Below, in pieces: positions 26,502-33,945 of a stretch of 64,000 nucleotides of DNA. This DNA is from Pseudomonadota bacterium. Lineage in GTDB: Bacteria > Pseudomonadota > Gammaproteobacteria > Pseudomonadales > Moraxellaceae. Positions within the stretch are counted from its first letter, which is position 1. Each line of letters begins with the position of its first letter. The DNA lies in assembly GCA_023393635.1 (NCBI GenBank), contig JAEWKT010000005.1:22325-86324 (forward strand). The letters run 5' to 3'. A program made the position numbers and the translations under genes. The notes under the pieces are model-generated. The model saw only the letters and a program-made list of their open reading frames with translations, made no database searches and was not told where the DNA came from.

Positions 26502-27454
26502 GCTGATGCTCCCAATAACCCACGAATTTCAGATTCTTTTTGTTGCAAGAACGTGTTGTATAATTCCGCTAAATGCTGGTCATACGCTTGCTTTGCCTGC
26601 TCTGCAACTTCAGATAATTTAGGCAAGTCGTCATTAATACAAACTAGGTTATGTTCTTCGCCTGTACTCATATTGACAACTTTAGACACGTAGTTCACGC
26701 GCCCATGACCTTTATTTGACTGTCCGCCAATGTAAGGCACTTGAGCAAAGCGGGTTAGCCCTGCCACCAATGCACCTAGCTCAATTTCTGATACTTGCAC
26801 CAGGTCAATTTCATGCACCAGTGTTGTGCCTGCAATAATCAACTCGCTGGTCATGCGCATTTGCGTACTTACATCACCCTCTTTTTTCTTTGGTTTATTT
26901 TCTAATAAGTGCTGCTCATCAACATTGACGCGCTCGTGCAAATCCATGTTTTTTGAATCATCAAAACGGGTAAATGATTTTTCAAATGTCAGGTCTGCAT
27001 ATTCTATTTTTTCGGCCTGCTCGTGATACTTACCTGCAAGCACTGGCATGGCCTCAATGCATAGCGGGTATGAATTACCCACTTTCATTTTGCCTGCCAT
27101 GATCTGATTGCCTACGCCGCCACCAAACAGGCTAATCATGGGCACTGCTTTGCGCATGAGCTTAGCTTGTGCAATATCAATGCTCTGATCTCCGCCAATC
27201 TTTCCGCCTGAAAACAACAAATGAAACGCATCCAGGCTGACTTGCATATTGAGCTTTTCAAGCAAATAGGTGGCGCACAGGTCACGAAGCTGGCCACGCC
27301 ACGCATTACCGTTATAACAAAATACTTCTTCTACCTCGCCATCGGCCTGCAAAATAGGCTCTTGCACTAAATAGCTGTTGGTGCTGATTGCTTCACTGAT
27401 ATGGGATAACGGGCTTTTAGTGATAAAGCGGCCATAAATGCGGTAATTGTTCAT
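26483..27454 (-). CDS. csf2: Csf2-like (Cas7-type) backbone subunit
   Basis: The 323-residue RAMP protein begins with YRIYGRFITKSPLSHIS, then GNAWRGQLRD (49-58), the N-S/A-x-R-G-x-L-R pattern of Cas7/Csm3-type proteins. A thumb region follows with LFSGGKIGGD (80-89) and MISLFGGGVGNQIMAGKMKVG (from 106), matching the LFGGG segment of Csf2. GQSNKGHGRVNYV near the C-terminus is the G-rich loop. Csf2 polymerises along the crRNA spacer. Its ATG overlaps the upstream gene's stop by 4 bp. Confidence 0.75.
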   Translation of the reverse strand: MNNYRIYGRFITKSPLSHISEAISTNSYLVQEPILQADGEVEEVFCYNGNAWRGQLRDLCATYLLEKLNMQVSLDAFHLLFSGGKIGGDQSIDIAQAKLMRKAVPMISLFGGGVGNQIMAGKMKVGNSYPLCIEAMPVLAGKYHEQAEKIEYADLTFEKSFTRFDDSKNMDLHERVNVDEQHLLENKPKKKEGDVSTQMRMTSELIIAGTTLVHEIDLVQVSEIELGALVAGLTRFAQVPYIGGQSNKGHGRVNYVSKVVNMSTGEEHNLVCINDDLPKLSEVAEQAKQAYDQHLAELYNTFLQQKESEIRGLLGASACGSLF

Positions 27455-27906
27455 ACTGATTCTTCCTGAATATCAAAAGTGGCTTCTAGTGGCTTTTCTG
27501 TTTCTAGTCGGTCACGCACCAACAAAACAATCCATTGCGTTTCGTTGCGTAGCAGCTTTAAAACTGCTTTGTGGTCAATGTCATTAAGCACATTGGTTAA
27601 AAACTCGCGTCGGTCTGGCTGTGGAATGTCAATGAAACTGGAGCCGCTTTGAAATAGCTTGCCTTTTACACCAACTTCGACCCATTTCGGATTAATTGAT
27701 GGGCAGCTCATTTTTTGGCTAAACGACTGGATAAATTCAGGAAGCGTTTTGGATCGCTTGGCAGCAGCTTGAATAAACCGCTGTATCTGCGACCACATTT
27801 CTGGAGTGATCTTAAAGCGTTTTTTATCGCGACTGCGGTATGTTGCATACACCAAAAGCGCAGCAGTGGCTTGCTCGCGACTTGCGGTATCAAAATTATA
27901 AATCAT
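27451..27906 (-). CDS. Small alpha-helical protein, candidate Cas11-like small subunit
   Basis: This is the first gene of the csf operon. From ATG 27906 (MIYNFDTASREQATAALLV) it encodes 151 mostly helical, basic residues (YRSRDKKRFKITPEMWSQIQ, AAAKRSKTLPEFIQSF). Small helical, positively charged proteins next to Csf2 act as Cas11 subunits in type IV-B complexes, and size and position fit that role. Sequence similarity to a named family was not recognised, so this is positional inference. ATG 27906 is chosen because AGGG precedes it and an extended -10 promoter lies where a longer reading would start. Confidence 0.55.
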   Translation of the reverse strand: MIYNFDTASREQATAALLVYATYRSRDKKRFKITPEMWSQIQRFIQAAAKRSKTLPEFIQSFSQKMSCPSINPKWVEVGVKGKLFQSGSSFIDIPQPDRREFLTNVLNDIDHKAVLKLLRNETQWIVLLVRDRLETEKPLEATFDIQEESV

Positions 27907-27945
27907 TCTATGCGCCCTAAATGAACGTGAGTAATTTTCAACATT

Positions 27946-27954
27946 ATTATAACA
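27946..27954 (-). promoter_or_regulatory. Extended -10 promoter for the csf operon
   Basis: On the minus strand TGTTATAAT is a consensus extended -10 element, 40 bp before the first start codon of the operon. The -35 is poor, as is usual for extended -10 promoters. Confidence 0.6.
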
Positions 27955-28022
27955 CAATGAATTTTACTTAACTTATTGTGCAATCCAATCCGATGAACGG
28001 CAAAATATTTATTAAATAATAC

Positions 28023-28051
28023 TTGCAAGGTATTACCTTTTATATTACTAT
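28023..28051 (+). promoter_or_regulatory. Sigma-70 promoter for the divergent acidic-protein gene
   Basis: TTGCAA (28023-28028), a 17-bp spacer and TACTAT (28046-28051) resemble a sigma-70 promoter. A leader of about 70 nt follows before ATG 28126. Confidence 0.5.
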
Positions 28052-28125
28052 ATACACATCAAGACGAGATAGGCTCTCTTGAATAACCAAGCCGCTACTC
28101 ATAGAGAAAGCGCAGGAGATATAAA

Positions 28126-28731
28126 ATGAACGCAAACGAAATCCTAAAAACTTTATCTGGCGAAGCTGTTCGTATCACTGTTGAAACAAACACCCTTAAA
28201 GAAGCCACTTTAACCTATCCCAACTTCACATCCCTAGAGGATGGTATGGATGCCGACACAATCAAAGGACAGGTAATGTTTTTTGATGGTGTAAATACAA
28301 TGGGTCGCGATAAGCAGCAATTAGTAAGAATTTTGAAAGTCGAGGTTTTTAACCACGAATGGATAGAAAAGTTTGTGGCTTTGGATTTAGAGTATGAATA
28401 TAACGAATATGTGATCGGTTATGTAGTGACTGACAAAGCGACTGGCCGTAGCGTTAATTTTCAATTTGAGCAAGCGCAAAGCAATCACCCACAACCTGCA
28501 ATTCAATTGACTTGGGGCTGCACTGGTGATGAAACTCACGAGGTATTCTCTCAAGAAGAATTGGATGAAATTAGCGAATGGTTACGCTCGCATGAAGATG
28601 TGCGTGAAGCAGAAGAAATATATGAAACTGCTTATTATGTAGATAATGGCGCAAGCATTGCAGACGAATCAGCTAAGGGGTTTGGTGTTTACTTATCTGA
28701 CATGCAAAACATTGCAGAGCAAGCAGAATAA
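28126..28731 (+). CDS. Acidic prophage protein of unknown function, divergent from csf operon
   Basis: I do not recognise this 201-residue protein. It is very acidic (about 39 Asp/Glu against about 15 Lys/Arg), with a dense run near residues 140-165 (SQEELDEISEWLRSHEDVRE). It begins MNANEILKTLSGEAVRITVE, has no signal peptide or membrane segment and holds one cysteine. Acidic phage proteins next to defence loci are sometimes DNA mimics or inhibitors, but nothing here proves that. It has AGGAG at the ribosome-binding position, and an intrinsic terminator follows immediately, just before the next gene. Confidence 0.7.
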   Translation: MNANEILKTLSGEAVRITVETNTLKEATLTYPNFTSLEDGMDADTIKGQVMFFDGVNTMGRDKQQLVRILKVEVFNHEWIEKFVALDLEYEYNEYVIGYVVTDKATGRSVNFQFEQAQSNHPQPAIQLTWGCTGDETHEVFSQEELDEISEWLRSHEDVREAEEIYETAYYVDNGASIADESAKGFGVYLSDMQNIAEQAE

Positions 28732-28738
28732 TCAACTA

Positions 28739-28764
28739 GCCCGCATCTAGCGGGCATCTTTTTT
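28739..28764 (+). terminator. Terminator between the two plus-strand genes
   Basis: GCCCGC and GCGGGC form a perfect 6-bp stem around ATCTA, followed by seven Ts. It directly abuts the Shine-Dalgarno of the next gene, so expression of the second gene depends on read-through or its own promoter. Confidence 0.88.
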
Positions 28765-28776
28765 AAGGAAATAATC

Positions 28777-29205
28777 ATGGCAAGTCGCAGAACAAGTTTT
28801 CATAGTCAGCCGCTTACTGATGAAGTCATTACTGCAAATGGCGACCAAGCACAACGTATTAACTTTTTAATCCAGTGCGTTCCTGCCCTAACTGAAAGCC
28901 CTGAGTTGTCATATCAGGAGTGGATGACGATTGTGGCAGCAGCAAATGGCTATGTAGCCAACTATCCTACTGGTCTTGATGCGGTACTCCATAGCTTCGC
29001 TACTGGTATCGCTTACGCTGATATTTTTGGTGCTGAATTTGATAGCATCGATAAAGAAATGGTAGCGCGTAAGTTTTGGGCATTACCTAAAAACCAGCAG
29101 TTGTTTGCTTTTGAGCTGGCGCGTAAATTCTGGCTACCTGCACCAAAACTAACTAATAGCTATCAACAGTGGTTAAGTGAAAATGGCGCAGAGATAGTTC
29201 AATAA
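28777..29205 (+). CDS. Hypothetical prophage protein
   Basis: The 142-residue protein begins MASRRTSFHSQPLTDEVITA with AAGGAA before its ATG. It looks globular and mainly helical, with aromatic-rich segments (ARKFWALPKNQQLFAFELARKFW) and no membrane segment. No family is recognised. It is probably expressed with the acidic-protein gene by partial read-through of the intervening terminator. Confidence 0.65.
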   Translation: MASRRTSFHSQPLTDEVITANGDQAQRINFLIQCVPALTESPELSYQEWMTIVAAANGYVANYPTGLDAVLHSFATGIAYADIFGAEFDSIDKEMVARKFWALPKNQQLFAFELARKFWLPAPKLTNSYQQWLSENGAEIVQ

Positions 29206-29218
29206 ATTTCTAAATCAA

Positions 29219-29243
29219 ACAAAGCCCGACTAATCGGGCTTTT
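29219..29243. terminator. Bidirectional terminator
   Basis: AAAGCCCGA and TCGGGCTTT form a perfect 9-bp stem around CTAA, with A- and T-runs on both sides. It serves the plus-strand gene ending at 29205 and the whole late phage operon ending at 29245. Confidence 0.88.
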
Positions 29244-29244
29244 G

Positions 29245-29517
29245 CTACTTAAACAAATCTTTAACCGCATTGTACGCTGTCTTGATCTTGTCGATAAAAT
29301 CAGTGATTAGCTTTGCATAAGTCTGCCAGTTTTCACCCAAATCAATGACCACACTTTTGACAAATGACAGTACCCATGCCTTTTTGTCACCGCCTGATAG
29401 ATTGCCGTTTTGCTCGATAGCGTCCATTGCATTTGCTGCAATGCGGTAGATGATCTGGCCAGTCTGGATTAACTCGATTACTCCACTGGCCACTGTTGCA
29501 ATTTGATTGTTGTTCAT
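29245..29517 (-). CDS. Small phage protein at end of lysis cassette
   Basis: The 90-residue protein begins MNNNQIATVASGVIELIQTG. It is helical with amphipathic segments (IIYRIAANAMDAIEQ, FIDKIKTAYNAVKDLFK) but no clear membrane helix. It overlaps the endolysin gene by 4 bp and is the last gene of the late operon. I cannot name a family; a lysis accessory role is suggested only by position. Confidence 0.6.
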   Translation of the reverse strand: MNNNQIATVASGVIELIQTGQIIYRIAANAMDAIEQNGNLSGGDKKAWVLSFVKSVVIDLGENWQTYAKLITDFIDKIKTAYNAVKDLFK

Positions 29518-30203
29518 GGTTTACCCTCAAACGCTTGCTCAAAGATTCTTGCATAGCCAGCAATAAGCTCAGCACGGTCAGTACCGTTAATGATACGTCT
29601 TGCTGCCACATAATCAATTTTGGCAGGCGTGATATAGTCGTTTAAGGACTTGCCAGTAAATAAGCCCCTAGTCATACCCTCAAGCATAATTTTGGCAGAC
29701 ACGTCAGGGCGCAAAGCTAGGTCGGGGTTATTGACTAAATCCAAGCCCAATAGTCTGCCCATCTTATCGTAATTAGCTAGCCATGTTAGCTGCACATCAC
29801 CACGGCCATAGTAAGCCTTGCCTTTGATTGGTTGGCCGTATGCCTTGCCCTTGCCCTTGCCGATTTCCTCCACGGGCAGCATTTTGTGTGCAGTTTCGTG
29901 GTAAGCAGTAGCGAGTACATAGGCGGCTTGTGACTTTGGTAGCTTATAGTCATTAATGGCCTTTAAAATGCGCTCTATGCCATTAAACTGACTTTGAGTA
30001 ATAACATTTCCAAATAGCTTGGCTCGCAGTAAATTAAAGCCCTCTGCATTGATAATAAGTGGATTTTGCTCACTAATCCCAAGCATGGCCAGCAGCACAT
30101 CATCAGGCACTGACTTTAAGATCAGGTTGCCAGCATCAACCTGTGATTGACTAAGCTTGCCACCTGACATACTGCGCAACTGGTCAAATACTGCTTTACT
30201 CAT
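29514..30203 (-). CDS. Endolysin, glycoside hydrolase family 19-like
   Basis: This phage lysin cleaves peptidoglycan glycan strands during lysis. The GH19/chitinase-like core shows YVLATAYHETAHKMLPVEE, where the HET glutamate (E103) is the catalytic acid. The YYGRGDVQLTWLANYDKMG block (131-149) is also highly characteristic of phage GH19 lysins. The N-terminal 80 residues may be a cell-wall-binding helical domain. There is no signal peptide, so release depends on the neighbouring holin-like gene, which it overlaps by 4 bp. Confidence 0.85.
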   Translation of the reverse strand: MSKAVFDQLRSMSGGKLSQSQVDAGNLILKSVPDDVLLAMLGISEQNPLIINAEGFNLLRAKLFGNVITQSQFNGIERILKAINDYKLPKSQAAYVLATAYHETAHKMLPVEEIGKGKGKAYGQPIKGKAYYGRGDVQLTWLANYDKMGRLLGLDLVNNPDLALRPDVSAKIMLEGMTRGLFTGKSLNDYITPAKIDYVAARRIINGTDRAELIAGYARIFEQAFEGKP

Positions 30204-30472
30204 GGCTTATCCTCACTCTCAATATGCACAGGATCATTAGGCTTGCCAGTTGCGGCATCGGCCTGCATGTCCTCTTTTTTGTGGTTTTGGTCACTACTAC
30301 CAAAGTAATAGCCCATGACGCTGGCGACATAGCCAGCCACAAAGCCTAGCGCGATGTTTACCAAGTCTTTATTTTCAGTAGGGATTTGCACAAAAAATAG
30401 GCCAGTTACCAGTAATGCAATAATGGCTACCAGTGCCAGTGCCAACCATGCCCTTGTATGCTCACTTTTCAT
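30200..30472 (-). CDS. Holin-like membrane protein
   Basis: Starting at ATG 30472 (MKSEHTRAWLALALVA) the 90-residue protein has two membrane segments (LALALVAIIALLVTGLFFV and LVNIALGFVAGYVASVMGYYFG) and a charged C-terminal tail. This is the layout of a two-helix phage holin, which forms membrane lesions for the endolysin. AGGGGG is just upstream of this ATG. The stop overlaps the endolysin start, as expected for a lysis cassette. Confidence 0.75.
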   Translation of the reverse strand: MKSEHTRAWLALALVAIIALLVTGLFFVQIPTENKDLVNIALGFVAGYVASVMGYYFGSSDQNHKKEDMQADAATGKPNDPVHIESEDKP

Positions 30473-30989
30473 CTTTATACCCCCTGCGGTACATGCTTTC
30501 GCGTATTGCATCCATTTGCGTGCGTAGCGATAAGTGCTCACGCTCTGCAATGCTTAGCTGCTTTTCACTCGCACTCTCTAACACTCGCAAGCGCTGCTCA
30601 TTTGCAGTTGATAGTGCGGTATTGTTTTCAATTCGGGTTTTCTGCGTTGTCCATGCGGCCATGACAGCGATAATAAATGTGACACCAACCGCTGATACAA
30701 TATTGGTTACTGTGTCCAGCTTGGTTTTTGATGTTTTGAGCACATCCAAGTCTTTGTTGATTTTTTCAATATCCCCAACTAGCCCGCTTTTTGTTTGATT
30801 GAGCATTTCGCGTGTTTGCTGCTGATCAACTTTCATTTGCTCAATCTGCATTGAAAGTCGATCAAGCTGTTGTGGCGTCATTTGCAGCTTTTCCAAAGCG
30901 CCACATATCGTGTTGATTTTGTCGCTAATGGCCGCAAGCTGTATGGCGCTCGCCGTTGGTGGCTCTCGCGTGTAGTCGCTTTCAGGCAT
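30462..30989 (-). CDS. Phage protein with coiled coil and one TM helix
   Basis: The 175-residue protein has a long heptad-rich region (residues 15-90), a membrane helix (VTNIVSAVGVTFIIAVMAAW) and a second helical stretch (SEKQLSIAEREHLSLRTQM). It overlaps the holin start by 11 bp. The arrangement recalls spanin-like or antiholin-like lysis proteins, but no lipobox or family match is seen. Function unassigned. Confidence 0.6.
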   Translation of the reverse strand: MPESDYTREPPTASAIQLAAISDKINTICGALEKLQMTPQQLDRLSMQIEQMKVDQQQTREMLNQTKSGLVGDIEKINKDLDVLKTSKTKLDTVTNIVSAVGVTFIIAVMAAWTTQKTRIENNTALSTANEQRLRVLESASEKQLSIAEREHLSLRTQMDAIRESMYRRGYKDEK

Positions 30990-31012
30990 TGTATTCCCCT
31001 AATTTTTGGCAA

Positions 31013-31034
31013 TAAAAAAGCACCCGAAGGTGCT
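31013..31034 (-). terminator. Intrinsic terminator upstream of the lysis cassette
   Basis: On the minus strand AGCACC-TTCG-GGTGCT is followed by TTTTTT. It separates the tail genes from the lysis cassette inside the late transcription unit. Confidence 0.85.
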
Positions 31035-31052
31035 GTGTGGTTGTATTTAAAA

Positions 31053-31283
31053 CTAAATTTCGATTTGCAAAACGGTGCCATTTGGTGCTGATCGTTTAAT
31101 CTCACTGCCCGATATAAATACGCGATCACCAACAAAATAGCGCGTCTGACTTGTGCAAATAACCAGGCCTGTGCCGTCTACTACCAAAACCTTATATTCT
31201 GGATGATTAGCAAATTGTACGTTACCGATAAATTCAGGCGCTTTGGGTAGCAAGTCAATCAAGCGGTTTAATGCATTACTCAT
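31053..31283 (-). CDS. Small phage protein after tail gene
   Basis: The 76-residue protein starts MSNALNRLIDLLPKAPEFIG. It has a beta-rich C-terminal half (YKVLVVDGTGLVICTSQTRYFVGDRVFISGSEI) resembling an OB-like barrel, as in small baseplate or tail-tip proteins. It overlaps the preceding gene by 8 bp and ends just before a terminator. Family not recognised. Confidence 0.62.
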   Translation of the reverse strand: MSNALNRLIDLLPKAPEFIGNVQFANHPEYKVLVVDGTGLVICTSQTRYFVGDRVFISGSEIKRSAPNGTVLQIEI

Positions 31284-33258
31284 GGTTAGCTCTCTCAATA
31301 CCTACAGTTTGCACCACACTGCCAAAACTAAAAGACACACTGACGCTATCAACAATGCCCCACCAGTCGCCATTAAATGCCACCAATTCACCAAGCGCAC
31401 ACAAGCCAACATCGGTATGGATCGGCATTTGCAAGCTGTGATACTCAACCATACCTGCTTTAGCTAGTATTGCGCGGCCTTTACTGTGCATCACTGTATT
31501 GCTGGTTAATAACGTGCTGTTATAAGGCTGCTGCAAGTTATCGCCTGCTGTGCCTGAGCGCTTAACTTGCCCTGTTAAGCCACTGCGGTCATTAGTCAAC
31601 CACACGCCGTTATAATCTGGCAATGGTTCAAAGTCAGTGGATAAATCAGTCACAATAGATTCAGGGATTAAGCGGTCATAATCGCCTGTGTCCAAGCTGT
31701 CCCAGTATGTTTTTTTGTATAGCGGCTTAATACTTAAGGTCTGGCTATCAGGCTCGCTATAAATAAAGCCACCACCTGCCTCGGCAAGCATCGTAATGGC
31801 ACCAATGGGCGTAGCGTTGCCATAGCTCATACTACCTGCTGGCAATATCCAGCCAAGCGCATCAATTAACTGCCAATTTAGCACCATGTCACTGCCAACG
31901 CGGTCAAGCTCAGCTTGTGCCAATTGCACACTGGTACGCTCGTTTTCTTGCGTAAATGAGCGTACAGGGCTATACGGTGGTGATAGCAATGCACTAGGGC
32001 TGCGCCCAGATAAACTATAAACATCTTTTGCAAACTGCCTTGAGCGCGTACGGTTTTCAAGCAGCATGTGATGCTCAAATCCGTTCACCACAATTTTTAA
32101 AATGACAGGCTTGGCATCAATAGGGTTTAGTTTATAAAGCTCGCTTGCTGGCACTGTTAATTTATACGACCAGCACCAACGGCTGCGGTCTGTGTCAAAA
32201 CTGCCATTCATGACGCTAATGGGCAAGTCGTTATCAAGACGCGTTACACTAATATCATTCACGATATGCCACCAATTCCTTTTTGCAATTTGCGGTATGC
32301 AATCATCGCTACCAAAATTTAATATGACGTTGTGACTATCAACTTCGCCCAATAAGCAAATAAAGTTAAGGTCAGTTGAGCCAACATAAACAGGCGTTTC
32401 GGGTCTTGGCCACGGTAAGACAGGGTGTTTGCGGTAGTGGATTGCTTTGGCCTTATCCCATGCCAAGCCAGTGCTAGTAATTAGCTCTAAGCCCTTGTCA
32501 TGGCCAAAAGTCACTACTTTTTCAAACACATGCGCAACGTCGTAAGCGTAAGTGATTTGCTTACGCTTGCGGATCATTTCCTGCCATGTGGTTGACCGTT
32601 GGTGCGCCAGCACATTGCCCACTTGCCATTTAAGCTGTTTTGCAATGCGCAATTGATCGGTAATATCCCAGCTGGTTATTGCGTCAATGCTTAATCCATT
32701 GGCTTGCTGCCACACGGATTTAATTGCCTGCGCTAATGGATTGGCTTTATCAAAACCAATAAAGGCCTGATTGCTGATATTTAAACCACGCTCAAAATAA
32801 AAGGCGCTGTTATGCGCCTTAAAGATTGGTTTTGCGTATTTAAACGTGGGTGATATTAAACATGGCTTTGCACGCTGATATTTAAAGTTGCTAAATAAGC
32901 CCACACCTTTGATAAAGTTAATATCAAAAGTAGCTGCTATCTCAACGTCAAAATCAGTATCAACTACAACATCAATAGTGCCAGTGATTGCACCTGCTGG
33001 CACAAACGTAGCCATAATTTCAGTGCCAAAACTGGTGTCAACAATCGTGTCAATAATGGCAATAACCGCATCATTATCTGTAACTGTTGCGATTATCTCA
33101 ACTGCAAACTCAGTATCAACAATGCTGTCAATAACAGCCGTAACGCCACTGCTGTCATCACCAAAATTTAATATGACGTTGTGACTATCAACTGGCTCAA
33201 GCGGCTTATTAAAATTAAGAATTACATTGTGCGCATCCACATCAGACAAAGTACCCAC
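31276..33258 (-). CDS. Large phage tail-tip/baseplate protein with internal repeats
   Basis: The 660-residue protein begins with two copies of a D-x-H-N-V-I-L-N-F motif (residues 8 and 24) and has a third near residue 316. Between them lie three copies of a VIDTIVDTxFxxEIxATF unit. Later blocks (NWWHIVNDISVTRLDNDLP, YSLSGRSPSALLSPPYSPV, GWILPAGSMSYG) are compatible with a tail-hub protein. It is last in the tail module, where host-recognition proteins usually lie. No enzymatic motif was found. Confidence 0.6.
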   Translation of the reverse strand: MGTLSDVDAHNVILNFNKPLEPVDSHNVILNFGDDSSGVTAVIDSIVDTEFAVEIIATVTDNDAVIAIIDTIVDTSFGTEIMATFVPAGAITGTIDVVVDTDFDVEIAATFDINFIKGVGLFSNFKYQRAKPCLISPTFKYAKPIFKAHNSAFYFERGLNISNQAFIGFDKANPLAQAIKSVWQQANGLSIDAITSWDITDQLRIAKQLKWQVGNVLAHQRSTTWQEMIRKRKQITYAYDVAHVFEKVVTFGHDKGLELITSTGLAWDKAKAIHYRKHPVLPWPRPETPVYVGSTDLNFICLLGEVDSHNVILNFGSDDCIPQIAKRNWWHIVNDISVTRLDNDLPISVMNGSFDTDRSRWCWSYKLTVPASELYKLNPIDAKPVILKIVVNGFEHHMLLENRTRSRQFAKDVYSLSGRSPSALLSPPYSPVRSFTQENERTSVQLAQAELDRVGSDMVLNWQLIDALGWILPAGSMSYGNATPIGAITMLAEAGGGFIYSEPDSQTLSIKPLYKKTYWDSLDTGDYDRLIPESIVTDLSTDFEPLPDYNGVWLTNDRSGLTGQVKRSGTAGDNLQQPYNSTLLTSNTVMHSKGRAILAKAGMVEYHSLQMPIHTDVGLCALGELVAFNGDWWGIVDSVSVSFSFGSVVQTVGIERANHE

Positions 33259-33271
33259 ATGCGCACCTCAA

Positions 33272-33658
33272 TTATGGTCGTAATTTAATAGACTGAATAC
33301 TAACTTCACCGCCCATTGTGATTTCGGATTTTGATAAAACAATGTCAGTGCCAATTTCTAGGTCTTGCACTGGTTGACCCGCACCGTTATACATGCGCGC
33401 CCATGTTGCTGTACCTGTTTTAATCACGGTAGCAGTATCACTTGGATATAGCTCAACGTAATCAACAGTGACCTCTTTAAAGCATGGCTCAGGCAATGTC
33501 AGCGTGACAAGTTTAGCGGCGTTATTTGCTGCTGTTTCGGTTGTAGCTGGCATCGTATCGTCATAAAAAACAATGGTGGCTGTACCCGCACCGCTATCTA
33601 AAAAACTAGCTAGTGCGGTAATCATATTGAGTTTTGCAGCTTTTGAAGTTTGGCTCAT
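33272..33658 (-). CDS. Hypothetical phage tail-associated protein
   Basis: The 128-residue beta-rich protein starts MSQTSKAAKLNMITALASFL and contains TATIVFYDDTMPATTETAANN and DYVELYPSDTATVIKTGTAT. It overlaps the upstream gene by 4 bp. Probably a small virion or tail-tip protein; no family recognised. Confidence 0.6.
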   Translation of the reverse strand: MSQTSKAAKLNMITALASFLDSGAGTATIVFYDDTMPATTETAANNAAKLVTLTLPEPCFKEVTVDYVELYPSDTATVIKTGTATWARMYNGAGQPVQDLEIGTDIVLSKSEITMGGEVSIQSIKLRP

Positions 33659-33945
33659 TTTGGCACCACTAGGTCTGCTATGACTGCGTTATATTGATTT
33701 GAGGGATGATGAGCAACAATGAAATATGTACTTTTCGCCAAAAATTCAAACTTATAATTGCCGAGATTGTCGGATAAAACTTCTTTGATTAATCGGCCCG
33801 AGATACGCTCATAAAGACGTACACGGCAAGGAAAAGGGATATTCAATTTTTTGATTTGCCCTTTAATTGAAAATCCATTTGCATCATATATACGATCATA
33901 AACGTTCGATTTTGAAGTATGAATACTAAGATTTAAAAGCATCAC
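33655..33945 (-). CDS. Small phage protein with carboxypeptidase-regulatory/Ig-like fold
   Basis: The 96-residue protein shows GFSIKGQIKKLNIPFPCRVRLYERISGRLIKEVLSD followed by GNYKFEFLAKSTYFIVAHHP. The alternation G-x-x-L-V-x-E-x-x-S-D-x-x-G-x-Y-x-F is typical of carboxypeptidase-regulatory-like beta-sandwich domains used as accessory virion domains. Short overlaps on both sides (4 bp) make it part of the tail-tip operon. Confidence 0.6.
   Translation of the reverse strand: MMLLNLSIHTSKSNVYDRIYDANGFSIKGQIKKLNIPFPCRVRLYERISGRLIKEVLSDNLGNYKFEFLAKSTYFIVAHHPSNQYNAVIADLVVPK

Noticed and set aside
27958..28125. CRISPR array beside the csf operon
   Set aside because: No direct repeats of 20-40 bp separated by unique spacers occur here or between csf1 and attL; the segment is a divergent promoter region.
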